Assembly (NCBI RefSeq): GCF_040112705.1
Contig: NZ_CP157804.1
Location: forward strand, 2,350,001 to 2,414,000
Source: Flagellimonas sp. MMG031
GTDB taxonomy: Bacteria > Bacteroidota > Bacteroidia > Flavobacteriales > Flavobacteriaceae
Length of the DNA: 64,000 nucleotides
Direction: 5' to 3'
Of this stretch, positions 17,526-25,632 are shown piece by piece. Position 1 is the stretch's first letter, and every line of letters begins with the position of its first letter. The notes under the pieces were generated by a model that was not told the DNA's origin, did not search any database, and saw nothing but the letters and a program-made list of their open reading frames with translations. The translations under genes were made by a program, and so were the position numbers.

Positions 17526-19928
17526 ATGAAGAACACTACTACACTCATCGCCCTTTGCTACTTTATTTGTGCCTCCCTCGGGGCCCAAACATTCGAAAAG
17601 ACCAAGGATTTTCAGAAATTCAAGGGCTATTTTGATTTTTATTATGATGATTCCACCGACAAGATTTATCTGCAAGTGGATAATCTGGAGAAGGATTTTT
17701 TATATGTGTATTCCCTCAGTAGCGGTATCGGCAGTAATGATATTGGCCTAGATCGCGGTCAGTTGGGCAACGAACAGGTGGTTTTCTTCCGCAAGGCAGG
17801 CAAAAAACTCCTACTGGTACAGCCTAATTTGGAGTTCCGGGCCATTACCGATAATGAACTGGAAAGAAAATCGGTGGAGCAGGCTTTTGCCAAATCCATT
17901 TTGGAGGGATTTGAAATCGTGGAGGAATCCAAGGGCAGTTATCTCATAGATTTTACGGACTTTTTGATGCGCGATGCCCATGGGGTTTCCAACCGATTGA
18001 AACGGGGCAAACAGGGTTCGTACAGCTTGGATAAATCCAAAAGTGCTTGGGCCTTTGACCGTACCAAGGCATTTCCAAAAAATGTGGAGTTCGATGTTAC
18101 CCTTACCTTTAAAGGCGAACCAGAAGGTGCATGGATACGTTCCGTGACACCAACGCCCAGCTTGGTCACCGTGGCGCAGCACCATTCCTTGATTGAATTA
18201 CCGGATGAAAATTTTGAAAAAAGGGAATACGACCCACGAAGTGGAGGTTATCCTTTTTCGTATTATGATTATGCGACACCGGTTCAGGAATCCTTGGTGA
18301 AGCGATTCATTAGAAGACACCGTTTGCAAAAGAAAGACCCCAATGCCGAAATTAGCGAAGCTGTTGAGCCCATCATTTATTATTTGGATAACGGGACACC
18401 GGAGCCCATACGTTCCGCACTATTGGATGGTGGAAAATGGTGGAATCAGGCCTTTGAAGCTGCTGGCTATAAGGATGCCTTTCAAATGAAAATATTGCCC
18501 GATGATGCCGACCCTCTTGATGTTCGCTACAATGTAGTGCAATGGGTGCACCGCTCCACAAGGGGATGGAGCTATGGAGCCAGCGTGGTAGATCCACGAA
18601 CAGGAGAAATCCTGAAAGGTCACGTGAGCTTGGGAAGTCTTCGAATCCGTCAGGATTTTATGATCGCACAAGCTTTGATGAACCAACCATTTGCGGAAAG
18701 GGATGATAATTATCAACCCATGTTGGAGTTGGCCCTTGCAAGAATACGCCAACTCTCCGCACACGAGATAGGACATACCCTCGGGTTTGCCCATAACTTT
18801 GCGGCAAGTACCAATAATAGGGCTTCTGTAATGGATTATCCACATCCACAATTTGAGCTCAAAGGAGGAGACATCAGTTTTGAAAACGCCTACGATACCG
18901 GTATTGGAGAGTGGGACAAAGTAACTGTAGCCTATGCCTATTCCGATTTCCCAAGTGGCACCAACGAGAAGGAAGCTCTGAACGCTATTTTGGAGAAAGC
19001 ACAGCAGGAAGGACTGCGCTATATTTCCGATCAGGATGCGCGTCCACAAGGAGGTGCCCACGCCTTGGCCCATTTGTGGGACAATGGTAAAATTGCCAGT
19101 GAAGAACTGGAAAAAATGTTGGAAATCCGGAAAAAGGCGATCCAAAACTTTTCTGTGGACAACATAAGGACTGGAGAGACGTATTCGGTACTCGAAGATG
19201 TATTCGTACCAATTTACTTTTTCCACAGGTACCAAACCGAAGCAGTTTCCAAAGTCATCGGCGGATTGGATTATAACTATGCCGTAAAAGGAGGTGGACA
19301 AACCCCGGTAAAACCAGTTAACCAAGCGGTTCAGGAGAAAGCTTTGGAGTCCATATTAAAAACGTTGGATGCCGAAGTCATTGCGGTACCCAAGGATAAA
19401 CTGGACCTCTTTCCGCCACGTGCCATCGGTTTTGACCGTTCAAGAGAGTCTTTCAAGGGTCGCACCGGCGTTAGTTTTGATGCACTTTCTGTGGCCGAGA
19501 CAGCGGCCGACATGACGTTGGAATTATTGTTGCACCCAGAACGGGCTTCCCGATTGATTCAGCAAAAGAGTTTGGATAAAAATCAAATGGGACTTAAGGA
19601 GGTGTTGGATGAAACAATTAAAGCGACCATAGATCGCTCGCATCGGGATGACTACGAAGAAGAAGTTCAGCATACCATTAATTTTAGGGTGTTATATCAT
19701 CTAATGAATCTTGCGGCTCACAATGCCGTTCATCCACAGGTTAATGCCGTCGCCAATGAAGCGTTGGACAATCTTAAGACCCAATTGCTGACAGATGGGA
19801 AAAATGCAATTTCAGCGGAAATGGTAAGGCGTATTGATGCCTTTATGAAAGAACCTTCAGAATTCAAACTTATTCCAGTGTCCACAATACCCGATGGGTC
19901 ACCTATTGGAATGGACTGTATGGACTAA
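17526..19928 (+). CDS. Exported zinc-dependent metalloprotease (DUF5117/DUF5118 type)
   Basis: 800 residues with a signal peptide (MKNTTTLIALCYFICASLGAQ). The central extended zincin motif is HEIGHTLGFAHNF, with zinc ligands H413, H417 and H423 and catalytic E414; a downstream VMDYP provides the methionine turn. The N-terminal ~350 residues are the beta-rich DUF5117-like region and the C-terminal ~300 are helical. These large proteases are common in Bacteroidota and are thought to act in the periplasm or at the surface; specific substrates are not known. It lies 8 bp upstream of the threonine aldolase gene and is probably co-transcribed with it. Confidence 0.86.
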   Translation: MKNTTTLIALCYFICASLGAQTFEKTKDFQKFKGYFDFYYDDSTDKIYLQVDNLEKDFLYVYSLSSGIGSNDIGLDRGQLGNEQVVFFRKAGKKLLLVQPNLEFRAITDNELERKSVEQAFAKSILEGFEIVEESKGSYLIDFTDFLMRDAHGVSNRLKRGKQGSYSLDKSKSAWAFDRTKAFPKNVEFDVTLTFKGEPEGAWIRSVTPTPSLVTVAQHHSLIELPDENFEKREYDPRSGGYPFSYYDYATPVQESLVKRFIRRHRLQKKDPNAEISEAVEPIIYYLDNGTPEPIRSALLDGGKWWNQAFEAAGYKDAFQMKILPDDADPLDVRYNVVQWVHRSTRGWSYGASVVDPRTGEILKGHVSLGSLRIRQDFMIAQALMNQPFAERDDNYQPMLELALARIRQLSAHEIGHTLGFAHNFAASTNNRASVMDYPHPQFELKGGDISFENAYDTGIGEWDKVTVAYAYSDFPSGTNEKEALNAILEKAQQEGLRYISDQDARPQGGAHALAHLWDNGKIASEELEKMLEIRKKAIQNFSVDNIRTGETYSVLEDVFVPIYFFHRYQTEAVSKVIGGLDYNYAVKGGGQTPVKPVNQAVQEKALESILKTLDAEVIAVPKDKLDLFPPRAIGFDRSRESFKGRTGVSFDALSVAETAADMTLELLLHPERASRLIQQKSLDKNQMGLKEVLDETIKATIDRSHRDDYEEEVQHTINFRVLYHLMNLAAHNAVHPQVNAVANEALDNLKTQLLTDGKNAISAEMVRRIDAFMKEPSEFKLIPVSTIPDGSPIGMDCMD

Positions 19929-19936
19929 ACAATTTT

Positions 19937-20962
19937 ATGGAAATAAACTTAATAAGTGACACGGTCACTCGACCTTCGGCAGGAATGTTGGAGGCCATGA
20001 TGAATGCAAAAGTAGGGGATGATGTGTTTAAAAACGACCCTACGGTCAATGAATTGGAAACCAAGGTTGCCGCTTATTTCGGGATGGAAGCTGCGCTCTT
20101 TTTTCCCAGTGGCACTATGACCAATCAAACAGCAATAAAACTACATACCCAGCCCGGAGATCAGCTGATTTGTGACAAGTATGCCCATATCTATAATTAC
20201 GAGGGAGGAGGCGTTAGTTTCAACAGTGGGGTTTCCTGTAAGTTGGTGGACGGTCATCGCGGCATGATGACAGCCGAACAGGTGGAAGCCTCCATCAATC
20301 CACCAGATTTTTATCACAGCCCATTGACCACTTTGGTCTGTATCGAGAATACCACCAACAAAGGAGGCGGAGCCTGTTGGGATTTTGAGGAATTGAGGAA
20401 AATCCGCAGCGTTTGTGATAAGCATAATCTAAAATACCATCTGGATGGTGCCCGACTTTGGAACGCTTTGGTAAAAAAAGGAGAAGACCCAAAAGCCTAC
20501 GGCTCGTTGTTCGATACCATTAGTGTATGTTTGAGCAAGGGTATGGGGTGCCCTGTTGGCTCTGTATTGGTAGGGGGTCAGGACCATATCGACAAAGCGC
20601 TTCGCATCCGAAAAGTATTTGGGGGAGGTATGCGCCAATCGGGCTATTTGGCGGCGGCAGGCATCTATGCTTTGGACAACAATATAGACCGACTAGCGGA
20701 AGACCATCAAAAGGCGAAAGAAATAGGGGAGGTACTCCAGACCCTGGATTTTATCAAAAAGGTGGAGCCCATCGAGACCAATATCATCATTTTTGAAATC
20801 AACGAGCATAAAATGTCATCCGAAGCATTTTTGGAGCAGTTGACCAAACATAAGGTCTCCATCATTGGGATGGGTCAGGGCAAACTGAGGATAGTCACCC
20901 ATTTGGATTACACCGATGGCATGCACCAGCATTTCTTAAAGGTTTTGAAAAGTATAGGATGA
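19937..20962 (+). CDS. ltaE: Low-specificity L-threonine aldolase
   Basis: 341 residues, fold-type I PLP enzyme. It begins INLISDTVTRPSAGML and has the family segment DDVFKNDPTVNELE, the PLP lysine in SLSKGMGCPVG (K201), and YHLDGARLWNA with the aspartate that pairs with the pyridine nitrogen. The enzyme splits L-threonine and L-allo-threonine to glycine and acetaldehyde in the cytoplasm. Length and motifs are complete. It starts 8 bp after the metalloprotease stop. The repeat cluster begins 8 bp after its own stop. Confidence 0.92.
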   Translation: MEINLISDTVTRPSAGMLEAMMNAKVGDDVFKNDPTVNELETKVAAYFGMEAALFFPSGTMTNQTAIKLHTQPGDQLICDKYAHIYNYEGGGVSFNSGVSCKLVDGHRGMMTAEQVEASINPPDFYHSPLTTLVCIENTTNKGGGACWDFEELRKIRSVCDKHNLKYHLDGARLWNALVKKGEDPKAYGSLFDTISVCLSKGMGCPVGSVLVGGQDHIDKALRIRKVFGGGMRQSGYLAAAGIYALDNNIDRLAEDHQKAKEIGEVLQTLDFIKKVEPIETNIIIFEINEHKMSSEAFLEQLTKHKVSIIGMGQGKLRIVTHLDYTDGMHQHFLKVLKSIG

Positions 20963-20970
20963 TCGTATGG

Positions 20971-21099
20971 TCACTTCGAGTGGTTTTGGCGCAGCCAAAA
21001 TTGTATCGAGAAGTGTATTTGTTTCCTTGTCATCAAAAAAGTGTTGCAGTAAAAGGTTCTCTATACGTTTCCTTTGGAAACACTCGAACTGACACGATT
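20971..21099. repeat. Long inverted-repeat unit, copy 1
   Basis: Left arm (about 20971-21013) and right arm (about 21055-21093) are near reverse complements: TCACTTCGAGTG and TGTATCGAGAA on the left answer TTCTCTATAC and CACTCGAACTGA on the right. Each arm carries its own small hairpin (TTTTGGCGCAGCCAAAA on the left, TTTCCTTTGGAAA on the right). The spacer includes AAAAAAGTGTTGCAGTAAAAGG. Copies 3 and 4 share both arms and the spacer. Confidence 0.85.
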
Positions 21100-21120
21100 T
21101 CTTGGAATGATTATTTTAAC

Positions 21121-21510
21121 TATTTTAGAAAGTCCCAAATTCTATCGAGAAATTAGCAACCATAATGATAACCTATTTTGTGTATATCCTACAATGCTCT
21201 GACAATACGTTTTATACTGGAATAACTTCAGATTTAACGGGTAGGTTGGAATCTCATCAACAAGGAAAATATCAAAATAGCTACACGTATTCCCGGAGAC
21301 CTGTAGAATTGGTTTATTATTGTGAGTTTACAGACCCGAACAAAGCTATTCTCACGGAAAAGCAAATAAAAAAGTGGTCTAAAAGTAAAAAACAAGCTTT
21401 AATAGCAGGTGAATTTGACAAACTTCCTAATTTATCAAAGAAAAGCTTCAAAAAATGATTGGTTCTCGATACATTTCCTCCGGAAATACTCGAACTGACA
21501 TGATAGGGCT
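21121..21510 (+). mobile_element. Repeat unit carrying a GIY-YIG gene between its arms (candidate mobile unit)
   Basis: A degenerate left arm (TTTTAGAAAGTCCCAAATTCTATCGAGAA within 21125-21152) stands directly before the GIY-YIG start codon. An intact right arm (GGTTCTCGATACATTTCC to GACATGATAGGGCT, 21461-21510) begins two bases after its stop. In the other copies the same arms flank only about 45-60 bp. The gene therefore sits where the short spacer lies in the small copies, the arrangement of a master element with deleted derivatives. That it moves is inference; no target duplication was established. Confidence 0.5.
21165..21458 (+). CDS. Solo GIY-YIG nuclease-domain protein
   Basis: 97 residues consisting of one GIY-YIG domain. 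The motif is YFVYILQC with YTGI (Y7, Y17, G19), followed by the catalytic arginine in LTGRLESH (R27) and the metal-binding glutamate in AILTEKQIKKW (E65). There is no DNA-binding domain beyond a lysine-rich tail. The UPF0213-like group is widespread in Flavobacteriia and mostly uncharacterised. All catalytic residues are present, so nicking or cleavage activity is plausible. Its position inside an inverted-repeat unit suggests it may act on those repeats, as RAYT transposases act on REP sequences; this link is inference. Confidence 0.85.
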   Translation: MITYFVYILQCSDNTFYTGITSDLTGRLESHQQGKYQNSYTYSRRPVELVYYCEFTDPNKAILTEKQIKKWSKSKKQALIAGEFDKLPNLSKKSFKK

Positions 21511-21516
21511 AAATTG

Positions 21517-21650
21517 TCACTTCGAGTGGTTTTGGTGAAGCCAAAAGTGTATCGAGAAGTGTATTTGGTTTCTTGTGATCAAAAAAGTGTTGCAGTAAAA
21601 AGTTTTCGATACGTTTCCTTTGGAAACACTCGAACTGACATGATAGGGCT
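21517..21650. repeat. Long inverted-repeat unit, copy 3
   Basis: Left arm TCACTTCGAGTGG to TGTATCGAGAAGTG, spacer with AAAAAAGTGTTGCAGTAAAA, right arm TTTTCGATACG to GACATGATAGGGCT. It begins six bases after the end of the GIY-YIG unit, so units stand in tandem in one orientation. Confidence 0.87.
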
Positions 21651-21656
21651 GAATTG

Positions 21657-21780
21657 TCACTTCGAGTGGTTTTGGCGAAGCCAAAAGTGTATCGAGAAGT
21701 GTATTTGTTTTCTTTTTATTAAAAAAGTGTTGCAGTCAAAGGTTCTCGATACATTTCCTTCGGAAACACTCGAACGGACG
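21657..21780. repeat. Long inverted-repeat unit, copy 4
   Basis: Same layout as copy 3 with its left arm near-identical. The spacer between the arms differs in its first part (TTTTCTTTTTATT) but keeps AAAAAAGTGTTGCAGT. The right arm ends GGAAACACTCGAACGGAC. A 46-base gap then leads to the ybaB stop. Confidence 0.87.
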
Positions 21781-21826
21781 ACTGAATTCTAAAATCTAGT
21801 GTCTCAATACTAATATCTCACGAGGA

Positions 21827-22153
21827 TTATTTCATAAAAGCATCCATTCCCGGAATGTTGGGCATGCCTTCCTTGGCTACAGCCGCCAATTCAGCTTCAT
21901 TGATTTTAGTAGCCTTTTCAATGGCTTTATTTAGGGTTAACACCAAATAATCCTCAAGTTGTTCCTTGTCTTCCAATAAAGAATCGTCAATACTAATGGA
22001 TTTAATCTCACGATTCGCCGTCAAGGTCACTTTGAGCAATCCATCAGAGGACGCCTCATCGATCATTACCGTATGCAATCGCTCCTTGGTCGCTTCCACT
22101 TTCTTTTGGGTCTCCTTGATTTTGCCCATCATTCCCATTAAATCTCCAAACAT
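21827..22153 (-). CDS. YbaB/EbfC-family nucleoid-associated protein
   Basis: 108 residues, the usual YbaB size. It begins [26 protein letters not shown], the amphipathic first helix, followed by the small beta-sheet core ([23 protein letters not shown]) and a second long helix rich in Ala and Glu, ending in a Met/Pro/Gly stretch ([13 protein letters not shown]). YbaB dimers bind DNA in tweezer-like fashion and affect nucleoid structure. The usual partners dnaX and recR are not adjacent here. It is divergent from the S9 peptidase gene. Confidence 0.9.
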   Translation of the reverse strand: MFGDLMGMMGKIKETQKKVEATKERLHTVMIDEASSDGLLKVTLTANREIKSISIDDSLLEDKEQLEDYLVLTLNKAIEKATKINEAELAAVAKEGMPNIPGMDAFMK

Positions 22154-22255
22154 ATCTTTACAATTTTCGCTTGTCCGTTCACTATCAAAACAAGCCGTGT
22201 TTTACTATTTGTCAAACGTAAGGACAAAAGTAGTAAATTGGCCAAAACACTTTCC

Positions 22256-24394
22256 ATGAAACAAATGATTTCAAGAATATCTGTTCTGGTTTTATGCCTT
22301 ATTTTTGCCACCGCTTGCAAGAACAACAAAGACGAAGCCATGAATATTACTCCGCCTGTAGCCCCAAAGCATCCAACAAAGCTCGAAAAACACGGTGATG
22401 TTAGAATCGATGACTACTATTGGATGAACAATAGGGAAGACCAACAGGTGCTCGATTACCTGAATGCGGAAAACGACTATTTCCAAAAAATGACCGCCCA
22501 TACCCAAAAATTCCAGGAGGAACTTTTTCAGGAAATGAAGGCCCGAATCAAAGAAGATGATGAATCCGTCCCCTACCAATTGGACGGTTATTGGTACATT
22601 ACCCGTTACGAAGAAGGCAAAGAGTATCCCATTTATTCCAGAAAAAAGGGGAGCTTGGAAGCCGAAGAAGAGTTGTTGTTCGATTGCAACCAAATGGCCG
22701 AAGGACACGAATATTTCAACCTTCGGGGCGTTTCCATCAGTCCAGATAACAAATTGGCTTCCTTTGGAACGGATACCATATCCAGAAGGCAATACAATAT
22801 TCAAATAAAGAACTTGGAATCGGGCGAAATATTCCCGGATATCATTGAGAACACTACCGGAAGTTCCGTCTGGGCCAATGATAACAAAACGCTTTTCTAC
22901 ACCAAAAAAGATCCGGTAACTCTACGGTCAGATAAAATTTTTAAGCACGTTTTGGGTACCTCAGCTGATGAAGATGAGCTGGTTTTTCACGAAAAGGATT
23001 CCACTTACAACACTTTTGTGTACAAGACCAAATCCCGTGATTATATTGTTATCGGTTCCAGTAGTACGCTTACTTCCGAATATCGCTTTTTGGATGCCGA
23101 TGATCCCAATGGAAAATTCAAGGTGTTTTCGCCACGTGAAAAAGGCGTGGAATATTCCATTTCCCATTTTGAGGATGATTTTTACGTGTTGACGAATAGG
23201 GATGGTGCGACCAACTTTAAATTGATGAAAACGAGTGAAAACAACACCTCATCAGAACATTGGGAAGAATTTATTCCGCATGATGAAGAGGTATTGTTGG
23301 AAGATGTTGAAATTTTCAGGGACTATTATGTGGTCACCGAGCGCAGGAACGGGCTCAGCCAAATGAAAATTGCCAAATGGGACGGTTCGGACAGTTATTA
23401 TTTGCCTTTTGAAAGCGAAACCTATGTAGCAGGACCTTCGGTGAATTTGGATTTTGATACCAAAGTGCTTCGGTATTACTACAATGAAATGGGCGAGCCT
23501 TACGCCGTTATTGATTTTGACATGGAAACACGAACCAAGACTGTGATGAAGCAGCAAGAAGTCTTGGGAGGCAAATTCGACAAAAACAACTACAAAACAG
23601 AGCGGTTATGGGCTACCGCAAGGGATGGTAAAAAAGTACCCATTTCCATTATCTATCGCAAGGATACTCCTTTGGATGGTACCAGTCCGTTGTTGCAATA
23701 TGGATATGGTTCCTATGGAGCTACCATGGACCCGTATTTTTCGTCCATCCGATTGAGTTTGTTGGATCGTGGCTTTATTTATGCCATCGCACACGTGCGT
23801 GGCGGCGAATATTTGGGAAGACCTTGGTACGAGGATGGAAAATTATTGCAGAAAAAAAACACCTTCACTGATTTTATTGATGTCAGTAAATTTTTGATAG
23901 AACAAAAATATACCAGTTCCGAGCATTTATATGCCATGGGTGGTTCTGCCGGTGGACTTTTGATGGGAGCCATCATTAATATGGAGCCGGAACTTTATCA
24001 TGGTATCATTGCTGCGGTACCTTTTGTGGATGTGGTCACCACCATGTTGGACGATACCATTCCATTGACCACGGGCGAGTACGACGAATGGGGTAATCCG
24101 AACGAAAAGGAATATTATGATTACATGAAATCCTATTCGCCATACGATAATGTGGAGGCCAAGGCGTATCCGCATATGTACGTATCCACGGGTTTGCACG
24201 ATTCCCAAGTACAGTACTGGGAACCTGCCAAATGGGTGGCTAAATTAAGAGAATACAAAACAGATAACAACCTCCTGTTTTTGGATACCAATATGGATGC
24301 AGGACATGGCGGGGCATCGGGCCGTTTTGAGGCCTTGAAGGAAACAGCAAAGGAGTATGCCTTCATTTTGGACTTGGAAGGAAAAGCCCTTTAA
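22256..24394 (+). CDS. S9A prolyl oligopeptidase / oligopeptidase B-like serine peptidase, lipoprotein
   Basis: 712 residues from ATG 22256, giving a lipoprotein signal (LVLCLIFATAC); a TTG 18 bases upstream is less likely. The N-terminal part after the linker is a seven-bladed propeller that restricts access to oligopeptides. The C-terminal alpha/beta hydrolase has the triad S564 (GGSAGG), D649 (GLHDSQV) and H684 (DAGHGG), and the RGGEYLGRPWY segment typical of the family. The fit to oligopeptidase B (cleavage after basic residues) is better than to proline-specific enzymes. It is probably membrane-anchored in the periplasm. All catalytic residues are present. Confidence 0.9.
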   Translation: MKQMISRISVLVLCLIFATACKNNKDEAMNITPPVAPKHPTKLEKHGDVRIDDYYWMNNREDQQVLDYLNAENDYFQKMTAHTQKFQEELFQEMKARIKEDDESVPYQLDGYWYITRYEEGKEYPIYSRKKGSLEAEEELLFDCNQMAEGHEYFNLRGVSISPDNKLASFGTDTISRRQYNIQIKNLESGEIFPDIIENTTGSSVWANDNKTLFYTKKDPVTLRSDKIFKHVLGTSADEDELVFHEKDSTYNTFVYKTKSRDYIVIGSSSTLTSEYRFLDADDPNGKFKVFSPREKGVEYSISHFEDDFYVLTNRDGATNFKLMKTSENNTSSEHWEEFIPHDEEVLLEDVEIFRDYYVVTERRNGLSQMKIAKWDGSDSYYLPFESETYVAGPSVNLDFDTKVLRYYYNEMGEPYAVIDFDMETRTKTVMKQQEVLGGKFDKNNYKTERLWATARDGKKVPISIIYRKDTPLDGTSPLLQYGYGSYGATMDPYFSSIRLSLLDRGFIYAIAHVRGGEYLGRPWYEDGKLLQKKNTFTDFIDVSKFLIEQKYTSSEHLYAMGGSAGGLLMGAIINMEPELYHGIIAAVPFVDVVTTMLDDTIPLTTGEYDEWGNPNEKEYYDYMKSYSPYDNVEAKAYPHMYVSTGLHDSQVQYWEPAKWVAKLREYKTDNNLLFLDTNMDAGHGGASGRFEALKETAKEYAFILDLEGKAL

Positions 24395-24409
24395 AAATAA
24401 AATGTTACA

Positions 24410-24437
24410 TTTGCACCGAACAAATGCCTTATCTTTG
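24410..24437 (+). promoter_or_regulatory. Promoter of the cysteate-synthase-like gene
   Basis: TTTG at 24410-24413, 16 bases, then TATCTTTG at 24430-24437 fits the Flavobacteriia consensus with a spacer one base short of the usual range. A second TACATTTG at 24406-24413 overlaps the -33 element. Confidence 0.55.
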
Positions 24438-24466
24438 AGGGTATTGTTCCCTACCTAATACCAGTT

Positions 24467-25507
24467 ATGAAGAAACAGATAAATGCGCACAGCAATATCC
24501 TAGACCTAATTGGAAGTACCCCCTTAGTTAAGCTAAACAGAATTACTGCCCCCCTAACCGGAAACTTCTATGCGAAATTGGAATGTTTCAATCCGGGACA
24601 TTCCGCAAAAGATAGAATTGCGATTCATATCATCGAGGAGGCAGAGCGAAAGGGCATCTTAAAGCCTGGCAGCACCATTATTGAGACTACCTCAGGGAAT
24701 ACAGGCTTTAGCCTGGCCATGGTAAGTATCGTGAAAGGGTATAAGTGCATTTTGGCCGTAAGTTCAAAGTCATCACCGGACAAAATAGATATGTTGCGTT
24801 CCATGGGAGCCAATGTTTATGTATGTCCAGCGCACGTGAGCGCAGATGACCCCCGTTCCTACTACGAGGTGGCCAAACGTTTGCACAGTGAAACACCGAA
24901 TTCCATATACATCAACCAATATTTTAATGAGCTCAATATTGATGCCCATTATTCCAGCACTGGACCTGAAATTTGGGAGCAGACCAATGGTCAAATTACC
25001 CATTTGGTAGCATGTAGCGGAACAGGAGGGACTATTTCGGGAATTGCACGCTATCTGAAAGAGCAAAACCCCAACATCAAGGTTTTGGGTGTAGATGCAT
25101 ACGGTTCCGTTTTGAAAAAATATCACGAAACAGGGGAATTCGACCACAACGAAGTATACCCATATCGAATTGAAGGACTAGGTAAAAACTTGATACCTGC
25201 CGCTACCGATTTCAACGCCATTGACAGGTATGTTAAGGTAACCGATGGTGAAAGTGCGCACATGGCCCGCAAATTGGCCCATACCGAAGGTATTTTCGCC
25301 GGTTACACCAGTGGTGCAGCGACCCAAGCCCTGTACCAGTTGAATACCGAAGGAGAATTTACCGAAGATAGCAATGTGGTGGTAGTTTTCCCAGACCACG
25401 GTTCCAGGTACATGAGCAAAGTTTATAGTAACGAATGGATGGAGAATCAAGGCTTCTTTGATATCCAGAACGCCGAAATACCCGAGGAAATCAAGTATAT
25501 TAAATAA
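24467..25507 (+). CDS. PLP-dependent cysteine-synthase-family enzyme, candidate L-cysteate synthase
   Basis: 346 residues, fold-type II PLP enzyme. The PLP lysine is K48 (SAKDR), the substrate loop TSGNTG is at 75-80 and the phosphate-binding SGTGGT at 184-189. There is no CBS domain. By motif alone this could be cysteine synthase or cystathionine beta-synthase. The next gene, an alpha-oxoamine synthase of the kind used in capnine synthesis, favours cysteate synthase, which would replace the phosphate of O-phosphoserine with sulfite. The terminator between the two genes means separate transcripts, though each has its own promoter-like motif. The substrate call is inference from context. Confidence 0.72.
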   Translation: MKKQINAHSNILDLIGSTPLVKLNRITAPLTGNFYAKLECFNPGHSAKDRIAIHIIEEAERKGILKPGSTIIETTSGNTGFSLAMVSIVKGYKCILAVSSKSSPDKIDMLRSMGANVYVCPAHVSADDPRSYYEVAKRLHSETPNSIYINQYFNELNIDAHYSSTGPEIWEQTNGQITHLVACSGTGGTISGIARYLKEQNPNIKVLGVDAYGSVLKKYHETGEFDHNEVYPYRIEGLGKNLIPAATDFNAIDRYVKVTDGESAHMARKLAHTEGIFAGYTSGAATQALYQLNTEGEFTEDSNVVVVFPDHGSRYMSKVYSNEWMENQGFFDIQNAEIPEEIKYIK

Positions 25508-25532
25508 ACCAGTACCCTATAATACCTCAACT

Positions 25533-25563
25533 ACGGCGATGAAATTTCATCGCCGTTTTTTTT
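25533..25563 (+). terminator. Terminator after the cysteine-synthase-family gene
   Basis: Perfect 24-base palindrome, ACGGCGATGAAA then its complement TTTCATCGCCGT, followed by T residues to 25563. Confidence 0.85.
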
Positions 25564-25601
25564 ATCTGAAAATTTCGTTATGCAAGGTTCGTAAAAATCT
25601 A

Positions 25602-25609
25602 TACTTTTG
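25602..25609 (+). promoter_or_regulatory. -7 promoter element of the alpha-oxoamine synthase gene
   Basis: TACTTTTG matches TAnnTTTG, 23 bases upstream of the ATG and just after a terminator; the -33 element is not clear. Confidence 0.45.
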
Positions 25610-25632
25610 CAGATGAATTAACATTAAGGTAG

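Noticed and set aside
18420-19325. A 301-codon antisense open frame inside the zinc metalloprotease
   Set aside because: It is the shadow of a gene with a complete zincin motif; the reading has no domain pattern.
20959-21156. Open frames reading through the repeats (also 21514-21792)
   Set aside because: They are built from palindromic repeat DNA, including the arms and spacers, and have no protein family features.
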